This document shows, in pieces, positions 9,468 to 16,283 of a DNA stretch of 41,807 bases. The stretch covers positions 1 through 41,807 of the forward strand of contig JAGXNR010000019.1 of the NCBI GenBank assembly GCA_019894875.1, in the 5' to 3' direction. Origin of the DNA: Promethearchaeota archaeon. Its GTDB lineage: Archaea > Asgardarchaeota > Lokiarchaeia > Sigynarchaeales > SOKP01. Within the stretch, counting starts at the first letter, position 1. Each line of letters begins with the position of its first letter. The notes under the pieces are model-generated. The model searched no databases and had not been told where the DNA came from. It saw only the letters and a program-made list of their open reading frames with translations. The position numbers and the translations under genes were made by a program.

Positions 9468-9929
9468 ATGGACTATGAGTTTTTGATAAAGGATCTAAAT
9501 AGTAATAAATCTCAAAAAGCTATCGGAACAGATAAAGGTTTAGCGAAGATTGGAGATGGAATAGTAAATCTCGCCTATTCTGTGGCTAAATCAATAGTCT
9601 TAACCAAAAGTAATATAAATAATAAAGCTTCGAGAACAGGATTAAAAGTTAGTAAGAAAATATTGGCTACTTCATTAAAAAATGCAAATATGAAAGATTT
9701 CGCAAAATCTCGAGCTGATGCTCATGATCTTGCTGACACAGTAGAAGCTATAGTCGCGTATGTATGGCTTAATAATCAAATTTCTTTAAACGATATTATT
9801 GATTTTTTATCAAATAATTTATCAGGTAATTTAACGATTAGAAATGAAGAGATACAAATTGCTACTGAAGCTTTCACTAAATTACTTAATAAGATTAAAA
9901 AGTTATTACCTCAAACAGAAGAAAAATGA
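9468..9929 (+). CDS. Archaeal RNase III-like family protein
   Basis: A 153-residue, mostly helical protein that resembles the compact archaeal ribonuclease III family (PF11469 type). It has DKGLAKIGDGIVNLAYS at 22-38, equivalent to the RNase III signature, and a second acidic helix with D87, D90 and E93 (AHDLADTVEAIVAY), which would supply metal ligands. There is no double-stranded RNA-binding domain. It overlaps the next gene by 4 bases (ATGA at 9926-9929), implying translational coupling. The family call rests on motif order; substrate and activity are not known from sequence. Confidence 0.8.
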   Translation: MDYEFLIKDLNSNKSQKAIGTDKGLAKIGDGIVNLAYSVAKSIVLTKSNINNKASRTGLKVSKKILATSLKNANMKDFAKSRADAHDLADTVEAIVAYVWLNNQISLNDIIDFLSNNLSGNLTIRNEEIQIATEAFTKLLNKIKKLLPQTEEK

Positions 9930-10486
9930 AAGAAAATCCTATAGTAATTGGATTTGATGATGCTACTTTTAACTTAAAATCGGGTTCTGAGACTACTGAA
10001 TTAATCGGAGTTGTCTGTCAAGGTATTAGAATAGTAAATCTAATAAAAACTGAAATAAACATTGATGGACATGATGGAACGGAAAAAATTATAGAGTTAG
10101 TTGGACAATTTGAAAAACATGTCCAATTTATATTCACACACACTATAACATTTGGGGGTTTCAATATCATTGATTTGGAGAAAGTTTACGATAGACTAAA
10201 TAAACCAATTATTGCGATTAATGAAAGAAAAGTAGATCTTGATTCAGTAATAAATGCTATAGAAAAAACTTTCCCAAATAATTCTAAAGAAAAAATAACA
10301 AATATCTTCAGCGCGGGAAACCTATACCAAACTAATATTCTTACTGCGGGAGGTGTATCAACCATTTATTTCAATAAAAAAGGAATTGATCTTAAAGAAG
10401 TAGAATTGTTGCTTCAGAAAGTTCGCCTCGATTCTAAATTACCTGAATGTCTACGCATTGCTCATTTAATAGGGACTTTATTTTAA
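9926..10486 (+). CDS. DUF99 family protein (endonuclease V-related fold)
   Basis: A 186-residue protein matching the archaeal DUF99/UPF0215 family: GFDDATF near residue 9, IDGHDGT at 46-52, the GGFNIIDLEKVYDRLNKP block at about 77-94, and PECLRIAHLI near the end. DUF99 shares a fold with endonuclease V, an inosine-specific nuclease. The early Asp pair and DG.D would be candidate acidic residues, but activity is not established. The start overlaps the stop of the RNase III-like gene, so the two proteins are probably made together. Confidence 0.85.
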   Translation: MKENPIVIGFDDATFNLKSGSETTELIGVVCQGIRIVNLIKTEINIDGHDGTEKIIELVGQFEKHVQFIFTHTITFGGFNIIDLEKVYDRLNKPIIAINERKVDLDSVINAIEKTFPNNSKEKITNIFSAGNLYQTNILTAGGVSTIYFNKKGIDLKEVELLLQKVRLDSKLPECLRIAHLIGTLF

Positions 10487-10488
10487 GC

Positions 10489-11031
10489 TCAGTTTTTTTT
10501 ATCCGAACCAATCTCATATTCTAAAATGCGCCTAATTCTTCCACGTAAATCCGTTCTTATTGCAGACATTCCATAAGTAGGTATTCCTAACTTCTCCTGA
10601 ACTTTGTCTGCACTAAGGGCGTCTGGTAAATCTTGTTTGTTTGCAATTGCTATAATTTTTGAACTCAAATAACGTGAAAACTTGTTGTAGACTTCCTTAG
10701 TCTTTTCTATATTTTCTTCAGTTGAATCACAAACTAAAACAGTTAAACCTGATCCCCTTAAAAAATCTTGCCACATAAATCTATAACGCTCTTGACCACC
10801 AAAATCCCAAACGCTTGTCTTTCTACCATTCAGGATAGAATCTTCTATTTCTAACCCAACGGTTGGATTCGCATCATTTGAAACATCTCTCCCATTAAGC
10901 AATGATAACAATGAAGACTTTCCTACACTACTCAACCCTAAAATACATATTTTTGATTTTGTCGTAAGAACTTCTAATCGACCTTTTCTAAATAGAACCT
11001 TATTAAGTAGAAAAGGCAAAATAAGCTTCAA
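10489..11031 (-). CDS. Arf-family-like small GTPase
   Basis: A 180-residue GTPase with all five G motifs: G1 GLSSVGKSS at 32-40, G2 Thr at 57, G3 WDFGGQE at 75-81 with Gln80 retained, G4 NKQD at 131-134 and G5 SAI at 156-158. NKQDLPDAL and WDFGGQ are hallmarks of the Arf/Arl/SRbeta group. About 25 residues precede the G domain, hydrophobic then basic (MKLILPFLLNKVLFRKGR), and could form a membrane-binding helix, but there is no Gly2 for myristoylation. Such GTPases are common in Asgard archaea and rare in other archaea. It is convergent with the DUF99 gene, 2 bases apart. Confidence 0.9.
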   Translation of the reverse strand: MKLILPFLLNKVLFRKGRLEVLTTKSKICILGLSSVGKSSLLSLLNGRDVSNDANPTVGLEIEDSILNGRKTSVWDFGGQERYRFMWQDFLRGSGLTVLVCDSTEENIEKTKEVYNKFSRYLSSKIIAIANKQDLPDALSADKVQEKLGIPTYGMSAIRTDLRGRIRRILEYEIGSDKKN

Positions 11032-11101
11032 AAATTAAAATGTTATTGACATATCATGAGAATATCCCATTAAAATATCAAGTGAATGTAAGTTTAGATT
11101 T

Positions 11102-11161
11102 AAATCGTCGAAAAAGGTCAATACCTTGGTGTAGTTAAGGAATTTCTTCCTGATAAATAAT
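11102..11161 (+). pseudogene. 60-bp duplicated fragment of csl4
   Basis: This stretch matches csl4 bases 7953-8012 at 53 of 60 positions. It would encode GQYLGVVKEFLPDK followed by TAA, against GQYLGVVEEFLPDKQ in Csl4. The codon just before the shared frame is also TAA (11101-11103), so it is not part of a longer gene. Flanking sequence shows no further match to csl4 that I can see. It reads as a relic of a partial duplication or recombination event. Confidence 0.75.
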
Positions 11162-11176
11162 TATAATTAGTGTAGA

Positions 11177-11377
11177 TTATATAATTATAGAAGAAGATTC
11201 ATTCTTATTAGCCTGACTTTTTAGAAACCTTAAGACTGTTATATATTTTGGGGGAATGCCCTTTTGATAATTCTCCTTTTCTATTTGCAGACAATTTTGA
11301 CATATTGCTAATTTTAAGTCATTTTTAAACGCTCTACCGCATTTTAAACAAAGATAATCCATTTCAGAATCCATCAT
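11177..11377 (-). CDS. Small zinc ribbon protein
   Basis: A 66-residue protein with two CxxC knuckles (CLKCG at residues 10-14 and CQNC at 26-29) followed by a short basic helical stretch. The arrangement resembles a single zinc ribbon, as in many small archaeal nucleic-acid-binding or adaptor proteins. AAGGTTAA lies just before the start and could serve as ribosome-binding site. The gene sits alone between the csl4 fragment and tuf. I do not recognise a specific family. Confidence 0.6.
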   Translation of the reverse strand: MMDSEMDYLCLKCGRAFKNDLKLAICQNCLQIEKENYQKGIPPKYITVLRFLKSQANKNESSSIII

Positions 11378-11518
11378 TTAACCTTAATATTCCAATGAAA
11401 TATAAAAATAGAAAGAGAGAAGAAGTTTTGAAAATAATTTCAAAATTTTGCTATAAACTCGAATATAAGAGTTTTAATGTAAAATTTAGATTAAAATAAG
11501 GATAAAATAAAATTATTC

Positions 11519-11526
11519 AAAAAAAA
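11519..11526 (-). terminator. T-tract terminator of tuf
   Basis: Read on the - strand this is T8, 11 bases past the tuf stop codon, in very AT-rich surroundings. Oligo-T tracts act as archaeal terminators. Assigned by position. Confidence 0.4.
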
Positions 11527-11536
11527 TTGGTATTAA

Positions 11537-12904
11537 TTACTCTTTCTTGACTGCCGCCGGAGAAGCTTTCTTGACTGCCGCCGGAGAAGCTTTCTTGACT
11601 ACCGATGTTCCCGGATCAATATCCTTAACGATCCCAACACAAACGGTACGCCCCATATCTCGAACGGCGAATCTACCCATTTCTGGGAAGTCATTGTATT
11701 TTTCGAGGCACATTTTCTTAATCGGAGATAACTCAACAATTGCAGATTCGTTTCTCTTAAGAAACTTAGGAGAATCTTCAATAACCGCACCAGTTTTCTG
11801 ATCTAATTTTTTCACTAAGCTAGTGAATTTAGCGGCAACTTGAGCTGTATGTGCATGAACTACTGGTGTATAACCCTGTGCGATAGCAGTAGGATGCCAG
11901 ATAACAATGATTTGACCCGTCCAATTTCCATTTGGGTTAATTACAGTGGGAGGATCACTTGGATGACCCATACAATCTCCTCTACTAGCATCTGCAAGAG
12001 TTATTCCCCGAATGCTGAAACCTACATTATCACCAGGCACAGCTTGAGGTATTTCTTCATGATGCATTTCAATGGATCTTATTTCACCTTGGAAGCCAGT
12101 TGGCATGATAATAATTTTATCATTTTTCTTTAACACACCTGTTTCAATTCTACCAACAGGTACAACACCAGTTCCTTTAATTCTATAAGAATCTTGAATC
12201 GGAACTCTTAAAGGCTTACCAGTTGGTTTATCAGGAAGTGTAAATTGGTCGATAGCTTCGATTAAAGTAGGACCATCATACCAAGACATTTTATCGCTTT
12301 TCTTTGATAGGTTTTCCATTGCCATCCCACTTGTGGGGATAAACGGTACATCTTTAAGCTTAAATCCAATATTTTTGAGAAGATCTCCAACGGCTTCTTT
12401 TACTTCATTAAACCTGTCTTCTTTATATTCATAATTATCAGCTTTATTTACCGCAACAACGATTTGTTTTACACCTAAGGTTTGTGCTAAATATGCGTGC
12501 TCACGTGTTTGCCCATTAGCAGCGACTCCAACTTCCATTTCACCTTTCTTTCCTGAAACGACAAGAATAGCTGCATCGGCTTGAGACGCGCCTGTTATCA
12601 TGTTTTTAACGAAATCTGCGTGCCCTGGTGCATCGATAATAGTAAAGTAGCGACTTGGTGTTTCAAACTTTCTAAAGGCTAAATCAATTGTAATTCCACG
12701 TTGTCGCTCTTCTTTTAGCTTATCAAATACGAAAGCATAAGACCAAGAGTCTCTATCATACTCTTTTGCTAATTTTTCTAATTCACGAGCCTCTCTATCT
12801 GTTACTGCACCTGTTTCTATGAGCAAAGCACCCATCATGGTACTCTTACCGTGATCTATATGCCCAATTATTACAAGATTCAAATGGGCCTTATCAGTTG
12901 GCAT
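11537..12904 (-). CDS. tuf: Translation elongation factor aEF1A
   Basis: GTPase that delivers aminoacyl-tRNA to the ribosome. Motifs: G1 GHIDHGKST at 14-22, RGITID at 69-74, DAPGH at 91-95, NKAD at 153-156, with domains 2 and 3 complete (VGRIETG, VVHAHTAQ, RFAVRDMGRTV). Residues about 120-131 carry the extra segment GEMEVGVAANGQ before TREH, the insert shared by TACK/Asgard archaea and eukaryotes but missing from Euryarchaeota. The C-terminus after DIDPGTSVV is extended by repeats of KKASPAAV, encoded by a 24-bp tandem repeat. In many archaea tuf follows rps7; here it stands alone about 13.5 kb from it. Confidence 0.97.
   Translation of the reverse strand: MPTDKAHLNLVIIGHIDHGKSTMMGALLIETGAVTDREARELEKLAKEYDRDSWSYAFVFDKLKEERQRGITIDLAFRKFETPSRYFTIIDAPGHADFVKNMITGASQADAAILVVSGKKGEMEVGVAANGQTREHAYLAQTLGVKQIVVAVNKADNYEYKEDRFNEVKEAVGDLLKNIGFKLKDVPFIPTSGMAMENLSKKSDKMSWYDGPTLIEAIDQFTLPDKPTGKPLRVPIQDSYRIKGTGVVPVGRIETGVLKKNDKIIIMPTGFQGEIRSIEMHHEEIPQAVPGDNVGFSIRGITLADASRGDCMGHPSDPPTVINPNGNWTGQIIVIWHPTAIAQGYTPVVHAHTAQVAAKFTSLVKKLDQKTGAVIEDSPKFLKRNESAIVELSPIKKMCLEKYNDFPEMGRFAVRDMGRTVCVGIVKDIDPGTSVVKKASPAAVKKASPAAVKKE
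11543..11607 (-). repeat. 24-bp tandem repeat encoding the aEF1A tail
   Basis: Two exact 24-bp units (11543-11566 and 11567-11590) and a diverging third partial unit. On the - strand each codes for the octapeptide KKASPAAV (in circular order). The unit is clearly richer in G+C than its surroundings. It lies entirely in the last codons of tuf and adds a short basic, Ala/Pro-rich tail. Confidence 0.85.
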
Positions 12905-13178
12905 TTTTCATCAATTTCCTCTATTTTTAATTTTCTATATATTAATTAATAATTGATATTATTATTTTTATTAGATGTTAATTGTGAATGTTAATGAGTT
13001 TATATTTTTTACTATATTCTAATAAACCTTAAGGTCAAATTCATTAAATAATAAGTTGAATTTAATGAAAATCCCAACTTTTAAATGGTTTCACTATCAT
13101 CGAATCCCTAATATTTAAAGGTACATCTACTGAATCTAAGCTGTAGAAAATATTAAAAAAAAACAGAATGCACTAAAT
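12905..13178. other. Intergenic region upstream of tuf
   Basis: 274 bases of very AT-rich sequence. On the - strand a purine-rich GAGGAAATTG lies just before the tuf start and could bind ribosomes; AT-rich stretches farther up could hold the promoter. I see no ORF, tRNA or clear hairpin here. Confidence 0.4.
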
Positions 13179-13580
13179 TTAACTAAACTCCTGACCACAT
13201 TGTTTACAAAATTTTTCTTCCTCACTCCTTATATTTCCACAATTGGAACAGAACGTAGCAATTCTTGATTTGGAAGTATTTGTAAATATTACTTCTGAAT
13301 AAGATTGTGCAATTTTTCTGCATTTTATAAGGGTATAAACACTAATGGCAAAACCAGCAATCATTACAACTAAATACGGTAAATTCATGAGCATTATTTG
13401 GAAGTAATATTGAAGTTCTTCAGCGTAATAAGGACTCAGAAACATGGAAACTAAGGGCATAAAAAGTTGTACAAGCATAACTAAAGTTATGAGTGTTCCC
13501 GCAATTGATAATATAAATAAATTAGTTGCCCGTCTCTGGTTTAATTTAATTCCAAACCAAGTATTTTCATTTCTGTTCAT
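13179..13580 (-). CDS. Two-span membrane protein with C-terminal zinc ribbon
   Basis: A 133-residue protein: a soluble N-terminus, two hydrophobic segments (about 22-48 and 65-87), then a cytosolic C-terminal CSNCG...CKQCG zinc ribbon (about 111-131). The start is preceded by GAGGGTGATC, a strong Shine-Dalgarno match. I do not recognise the family. The layout recurs in this window (33368-33973, and a loop version at 39820-40512). Confidence 0.7.
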   Translation of the reverse strand: MNRNENTWFGIKLNQRRATNLFILSIAGTLITLVMLVQLFMPLVSMFLSPYYAEELQYYFQIMLMNLPYLVVMIAGFAISVYTLIKCRKIAQSYSEVIFTNTSKSRIATFCSNCGNIRSEEEKFCKQCGQEFS

Positions 13581-13819
13581 TTGATCACCCTCGATTAAGA
13601 CTTTTATAAAAATGTCAAGTAGTGATAGAAAGAATCACTTTAATAAATCTTTTGAATAATGTCATGAAATTTCGAGATTTAATAATTTGTTATTATATCT
13701 CTTAATGATTTATAATAGTGTTGAGATCTTTAGGAAAAAGAGGTTTTGAAAAAGATAGATGGATATTTCAATAATCTTAAAAAATAAGAAATTAAAAAAA
13801 AAACTCAAAATTATTGCTT

Positions 13820-13915
13820 TTATTTCTTAGGTCCAGCTTTTTTTTTAGGAGCTGCTTTTTTTTTAGGAGCTGCTTTTTTAGGAGCTGCTTTTTTGGGAGC
13901 TGCTTTTTTTGCCAT
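13820..13915 (-). CDS. 31-residue Lys/Ala/Pro micro-protein
   Basis: A complete ORF, ATG at 13915 to TAA at 13820, made of AAPKK units: MAKKAAPKKAAP continuing to AGPKK. About 45 percent of residues are Lys. It is preceded by AAGGAG about 12 bases before the start, which supports translation. The composition resembles the free tails of histone H1 or HU-like proteins and the Lys-rich tails on RpoA1 and aEF1A in this window. It lacks any folded domain, so nucleic-acid or ribosome binding is an inference. Slippage in the T-runs could change its length. Confidence 0.6.
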   Translation of the reverse strand: MAKKAAPKKAAPKKAAPKKKAAPKKKAGPKK

Positions 13916-14512
13916 GATACATTACTTCTCCTTAAATTTTGTTAAATTCATTAAATTATTAGATATTTATTAATTATAATTAGTTTTATTTTTAAAGATT
14001 TCTTTTTTTATATATTTACAAATTATTAGGTTAATAATACATATGATTCTCTTTAACCGAATATTATTAAACTTTTAACAATTTTTCAATTTAAGCTATG
14101 TTTAACCCCGTTTCTAGTACTTTTATCTCTCGGTCAAAAAAATATGGTTTAATTTTCTTTTCCTTAACAGCTGTCTTTAATTTCATTTTCAACTCTTGTT
14201 CATTATCCATCCTATTTAGATTATATTAAGGGAGGAGGGTGGTAATGAATATTATAAATAATCCCTCTATAACTAGTATAAGAAATATCTAGCGGGAGGG
14301 TAGGATGAAGAATTAGGTAATTTCGTTATATTTTTCATGATATTTTAGGGATAACTGGGAGTTTTTGATATGTAAGTTCAATTTATTGATTGTTTTATAC
14401 ATTATATCTTCATGACTAATAAAAAATAATTTGATGATAAAAATAAAAAACTATAGAACTTTAACTAAATTAAAGTTAAAAAAAGAAGAAGAAAAACAAT
14501 TTTAAAAACATT
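13916..14512. other. 597-bp AT-rich intergenic region
   Basis: No clear gene. A 39-codon ORF on the - strand is listed separately. Near 14230-14306 there are two purine-rich tracts, each like a Shine-Dalgarno sequence followed closely by ATG (at 14244 and 14305), opening ORFs of only 15 and 3 codons. CCCTC in the first can pair with GAGGG in the second. The rest is low-complexity AT sequence that must contain the aIF2-alpha promoter. No tRNA was found. Confidence 0.4.
14091..14210 (-). CDS. Possible 39-residue ORF
   Basis: ATG at 14210 to TAA at 14091. The product is charged and helical at first (MDNEQELKMKLKTAVKEKK), then KPYFFDREIKVLETGLNIA. It is free of odd codons but has no convincing Shine-Dalgarno sequence and no family I recognise. 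It could be chance or the relic of a longer gene. Confidence 0.2.
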   Translation of the reverse strand: MDNEQELKMKLKTAVKEKKIKPYFFDREIKVLETGLNIA

Positions 14513-15334
14513 ATGGTAAAGAGTAGAGTAAAGTTCCCAAAAGAAGGAGAATTTGTAGTGGCCAAAGTAACTGAGGTTCAGAATCAGTATGTTTATGTTG
14601 ATTTAATCGATTTTGAAGGTTTACCCTCTGATGAAGCTGCTAGAGGAATGATTCATATATCAGAGATCAGCTCTAGATGGATAAAAAATATACGGAATTT
14701 TGTACGAATTGGTCAAAGGGTAGTATTGCGTGTTTTACGTGTCGATCCAAGTAAGGGTCATGTAGATATGTCTTTAAGAAGAGTGAATTCAGCACAGAAA
14801 GAAATAAGGTTAAAAGAATGGAAATATGCCGTGAAGTATGAGAATTTACTTCAATTTCTTACGGAGACCGAAGGGATTAATATGTCTCTCGATGAAGTCT
14901 ACGACAAAATTGGCTTTCCTATTTTAGATTTTTTCGAAAACTACCAAGAAGCTATTGAAAATCTTAAAGAGAACGGTGAAGAAATACTAGATCATTTAGA
15001 AGACATATCAGATGATACTAAGAAAGCATTATTAAAAATTGTTGATGAAAATGTACAAATTTCAACGGTAACTATATCTGGAAAGGTGGTTTTATCATTT
15101 AACACGGAAAATGGGGTAGAAGAAATAAAGGAATCCTTACTAGGAGCCCTAAAAGTTATTGATTCAAAGGAAACTCGTAAAATTAGTATTAGTTATATAG
15201 CTGCACCATTTTATCGACTAGAAGTGATAACCAAAGATTATTTAGATGCCGAAAATATCCTCTCTGATGCTTTGGAAGTTATCGAACAAAAAACAAACCA
15301 GTATAATGGTAGTTACGAGTTTATTCGAGATTAG
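14513..15334 (+). CDS. eif2a: Translation initiation factor aIF2 alpha subunit
   Basis: Alpha subunit of the factor that brings initiator tRNA to the ribosome. Of 273 residues, the first 85 or so form an S1 domain (GEFVVAKVTEVQNQYVYVDL, GMIHISEIS, VDMSLRRV). A helical domain follows from about 90 to 170, then a C-terminal alpha/beta domain with VTISGKVVLSF and YIAAPFYRLEV. The S1 loop motif HISEISSRWIKN keeps the Ser of the classical eIF2-alpha site region. Nop10 follows 31 bases later, the usual archaeal pairing, although eL42 and eS27, often upstream, lie 6 kb away here. Confidence 0.96.
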   Translation: MVKSRVKFPKEGEFVVAKVTEVQNQYVYVDLIDFEGLPSDEAARGMIHISEISSRWIKNIRNFVRIGQRVVLRVLRVDPSKGHVDMSLRRVNSAQKEIRLKEWKYAVKYENLLQFLTETEGINMSLDEVYDKIGFPILDFFENYQEAIENLKENGEEILDHLEDISDDTKKALLKIVDENVQISTVTISGKVVLSFNTENGVEEIKESLLGALKVIDSKETRKISISYIAAPFYRLEVITKDYLDAENILSDALEVIEQKTNQYNGSYEFIRD

Positions 15335-15365
15335 AGATAATTTTACCTAAATTCAACAAGAAACT

Positions 15366-15551
15366 ATGACTAAATATCTTCAGAAGTGTAAAGAGTGCGG
15401 TAAATATGGATTAGCTAATCCAGATTCAAAGTGTCGATATTGTGGAGGGCCGTTAATCAATCCAAGACCCGCAAAATTTTCATTAATGGATAAATATGGA
15501 AAATATCGATTAGAATATTTTAAAGAAGAATTTGATGAAAAATTCAAATAA
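15366..15551 (+). CDS. nop10: Nop10, H/ACA ribonucleoprotein subunit
   Basis: A 61-residue protein with an N-terminal zinc ribbon (CKECGKYG, CRYCGG) and the family's PRPAKFS.MDKYGKYR segment. Nop10 binds Cbf5 and helps position guide RNA for rRNA pseudouridylation. Its length is typical. It follows aIF2-alpha closely, most likely in one transcript. Its stop is one base from the stop of the convergent GINS gene. Confidence 0.96.
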   Translation: MTKYLQKCKECGKYGLANPDSKCRYCGGPLINPRPAKFSLMDKYGKYRLEYFKEEFDEKFK

Positions 15552-15552
15552 T

Positions 15553-16221
15553 TTATGACACTTCTACTTTCTGAGCAAATTTTTCAGATATTAATATATT
15601 TGCATTCTGCGAAGGCATAAAGGCAATATCTTCTTTTTCAAAAGGTCCATAATTTAAAAGATCAAATCCCACTAAGGGGGGTGTTTTCTTCAGAAATTTT
15701 AGTAAAATAAAATCAATTTGCTCTTTTGGTTCTTCTTCAGTTATTTCAGTTGAAGTAGATTCTTTTTCTCTAAAGGACATCTCAGTTTCTTCAATTTCTC
15801 TTGTTTTACTATATTCGCTATCAACAGTTTCATCCGATTTTATAACTTCGTCGTCTTGAAGGATAGAAGCGGCTTTTACTTTTTTATATCCTTTAATCGA
15901 GCTAACTAAGTTTTGGTAAAGTAATTTCTCAGCCTCGATTATATTATTTATTTCAATATCTCTTAAGGCTAGAGCGGAATTAGTTATCTTTATTTCCCTA
16001 ATTTTTAAAAGATCATCAAAAAGATAATTTAGGTTCTGTTTGTATGATTCGAATACTTGAAATTTTAGATAATTTTTAGAGTCTTCATGATGGTTATTTA
16101 CAGAATTGATTATCTTCTTGTAGTTCTCAAAAATATCCTGATTTAACACAGTCAACTCTATTTGCTGGAATTCCTCAAGCCAATGTTGATAAAGCTTCTG
16201 ATAATCCTCTTTTAAATCCAT
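15553..16221 (-). CDS. gins51: GINS subunit Gins15/51
   Basis: Replisome GINS subunit that joins MCM helicase and the Cdc45-like nuclease at the fork. Residues about 1-115 are helical (the A domain). An acidic low-complexity linker follows at about 115-165. The C-terminal B domain has FILLKFLKKTPPLVGFDLLNYGPFEKEDIAFMPSQNANILI, broken here by its strands, matching the Gins51 B domain (YGPF, then P..NA..L). Domain order A then B fits Gins15/51 rather than Gins23. It is the last gene of the PCNA-PriL-PriS-GINS operon, 62 bases after priS. Confidence 0.88.
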   Translation of the reverse strand: MDLKEDYQKLYQHWLEEFQQIELTVLNQDIFENYKKIINSVNNHHEDSKNYLKFQVFESYKQNLNYLFDDLLKIREIKITNSALALRDIEINNIIEAEKLLYQNLVSSIKGYKKVKAASILQDDEVIKSDETVDSEYSKTREIEETEMSFREKESTSTEITEEEPKEQIDFILLKFLKKTPPLVGFDLLNYGPFEKEDIAFMPSQNANILISEKFAQKVEVS

Positions 16222-16283
16222 TTATATCGAGTCTATTCGCTTTAATTTTAAAAATACTAATTCAAATAAAAATAAGTTTTAAG

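Noticed and set aside
11547..12133. Open frames on + strand across tuf
   Set aside because: Shadows of the aEF1A gene, partly created by the 24-bp repeat.
12905..13178. Possible tRNA or small RNA upstream of tuf
   Set aside because: No cloverleaf, no B-box and no stable hairpin could be drawn; plain AT-rich promoter DNA.
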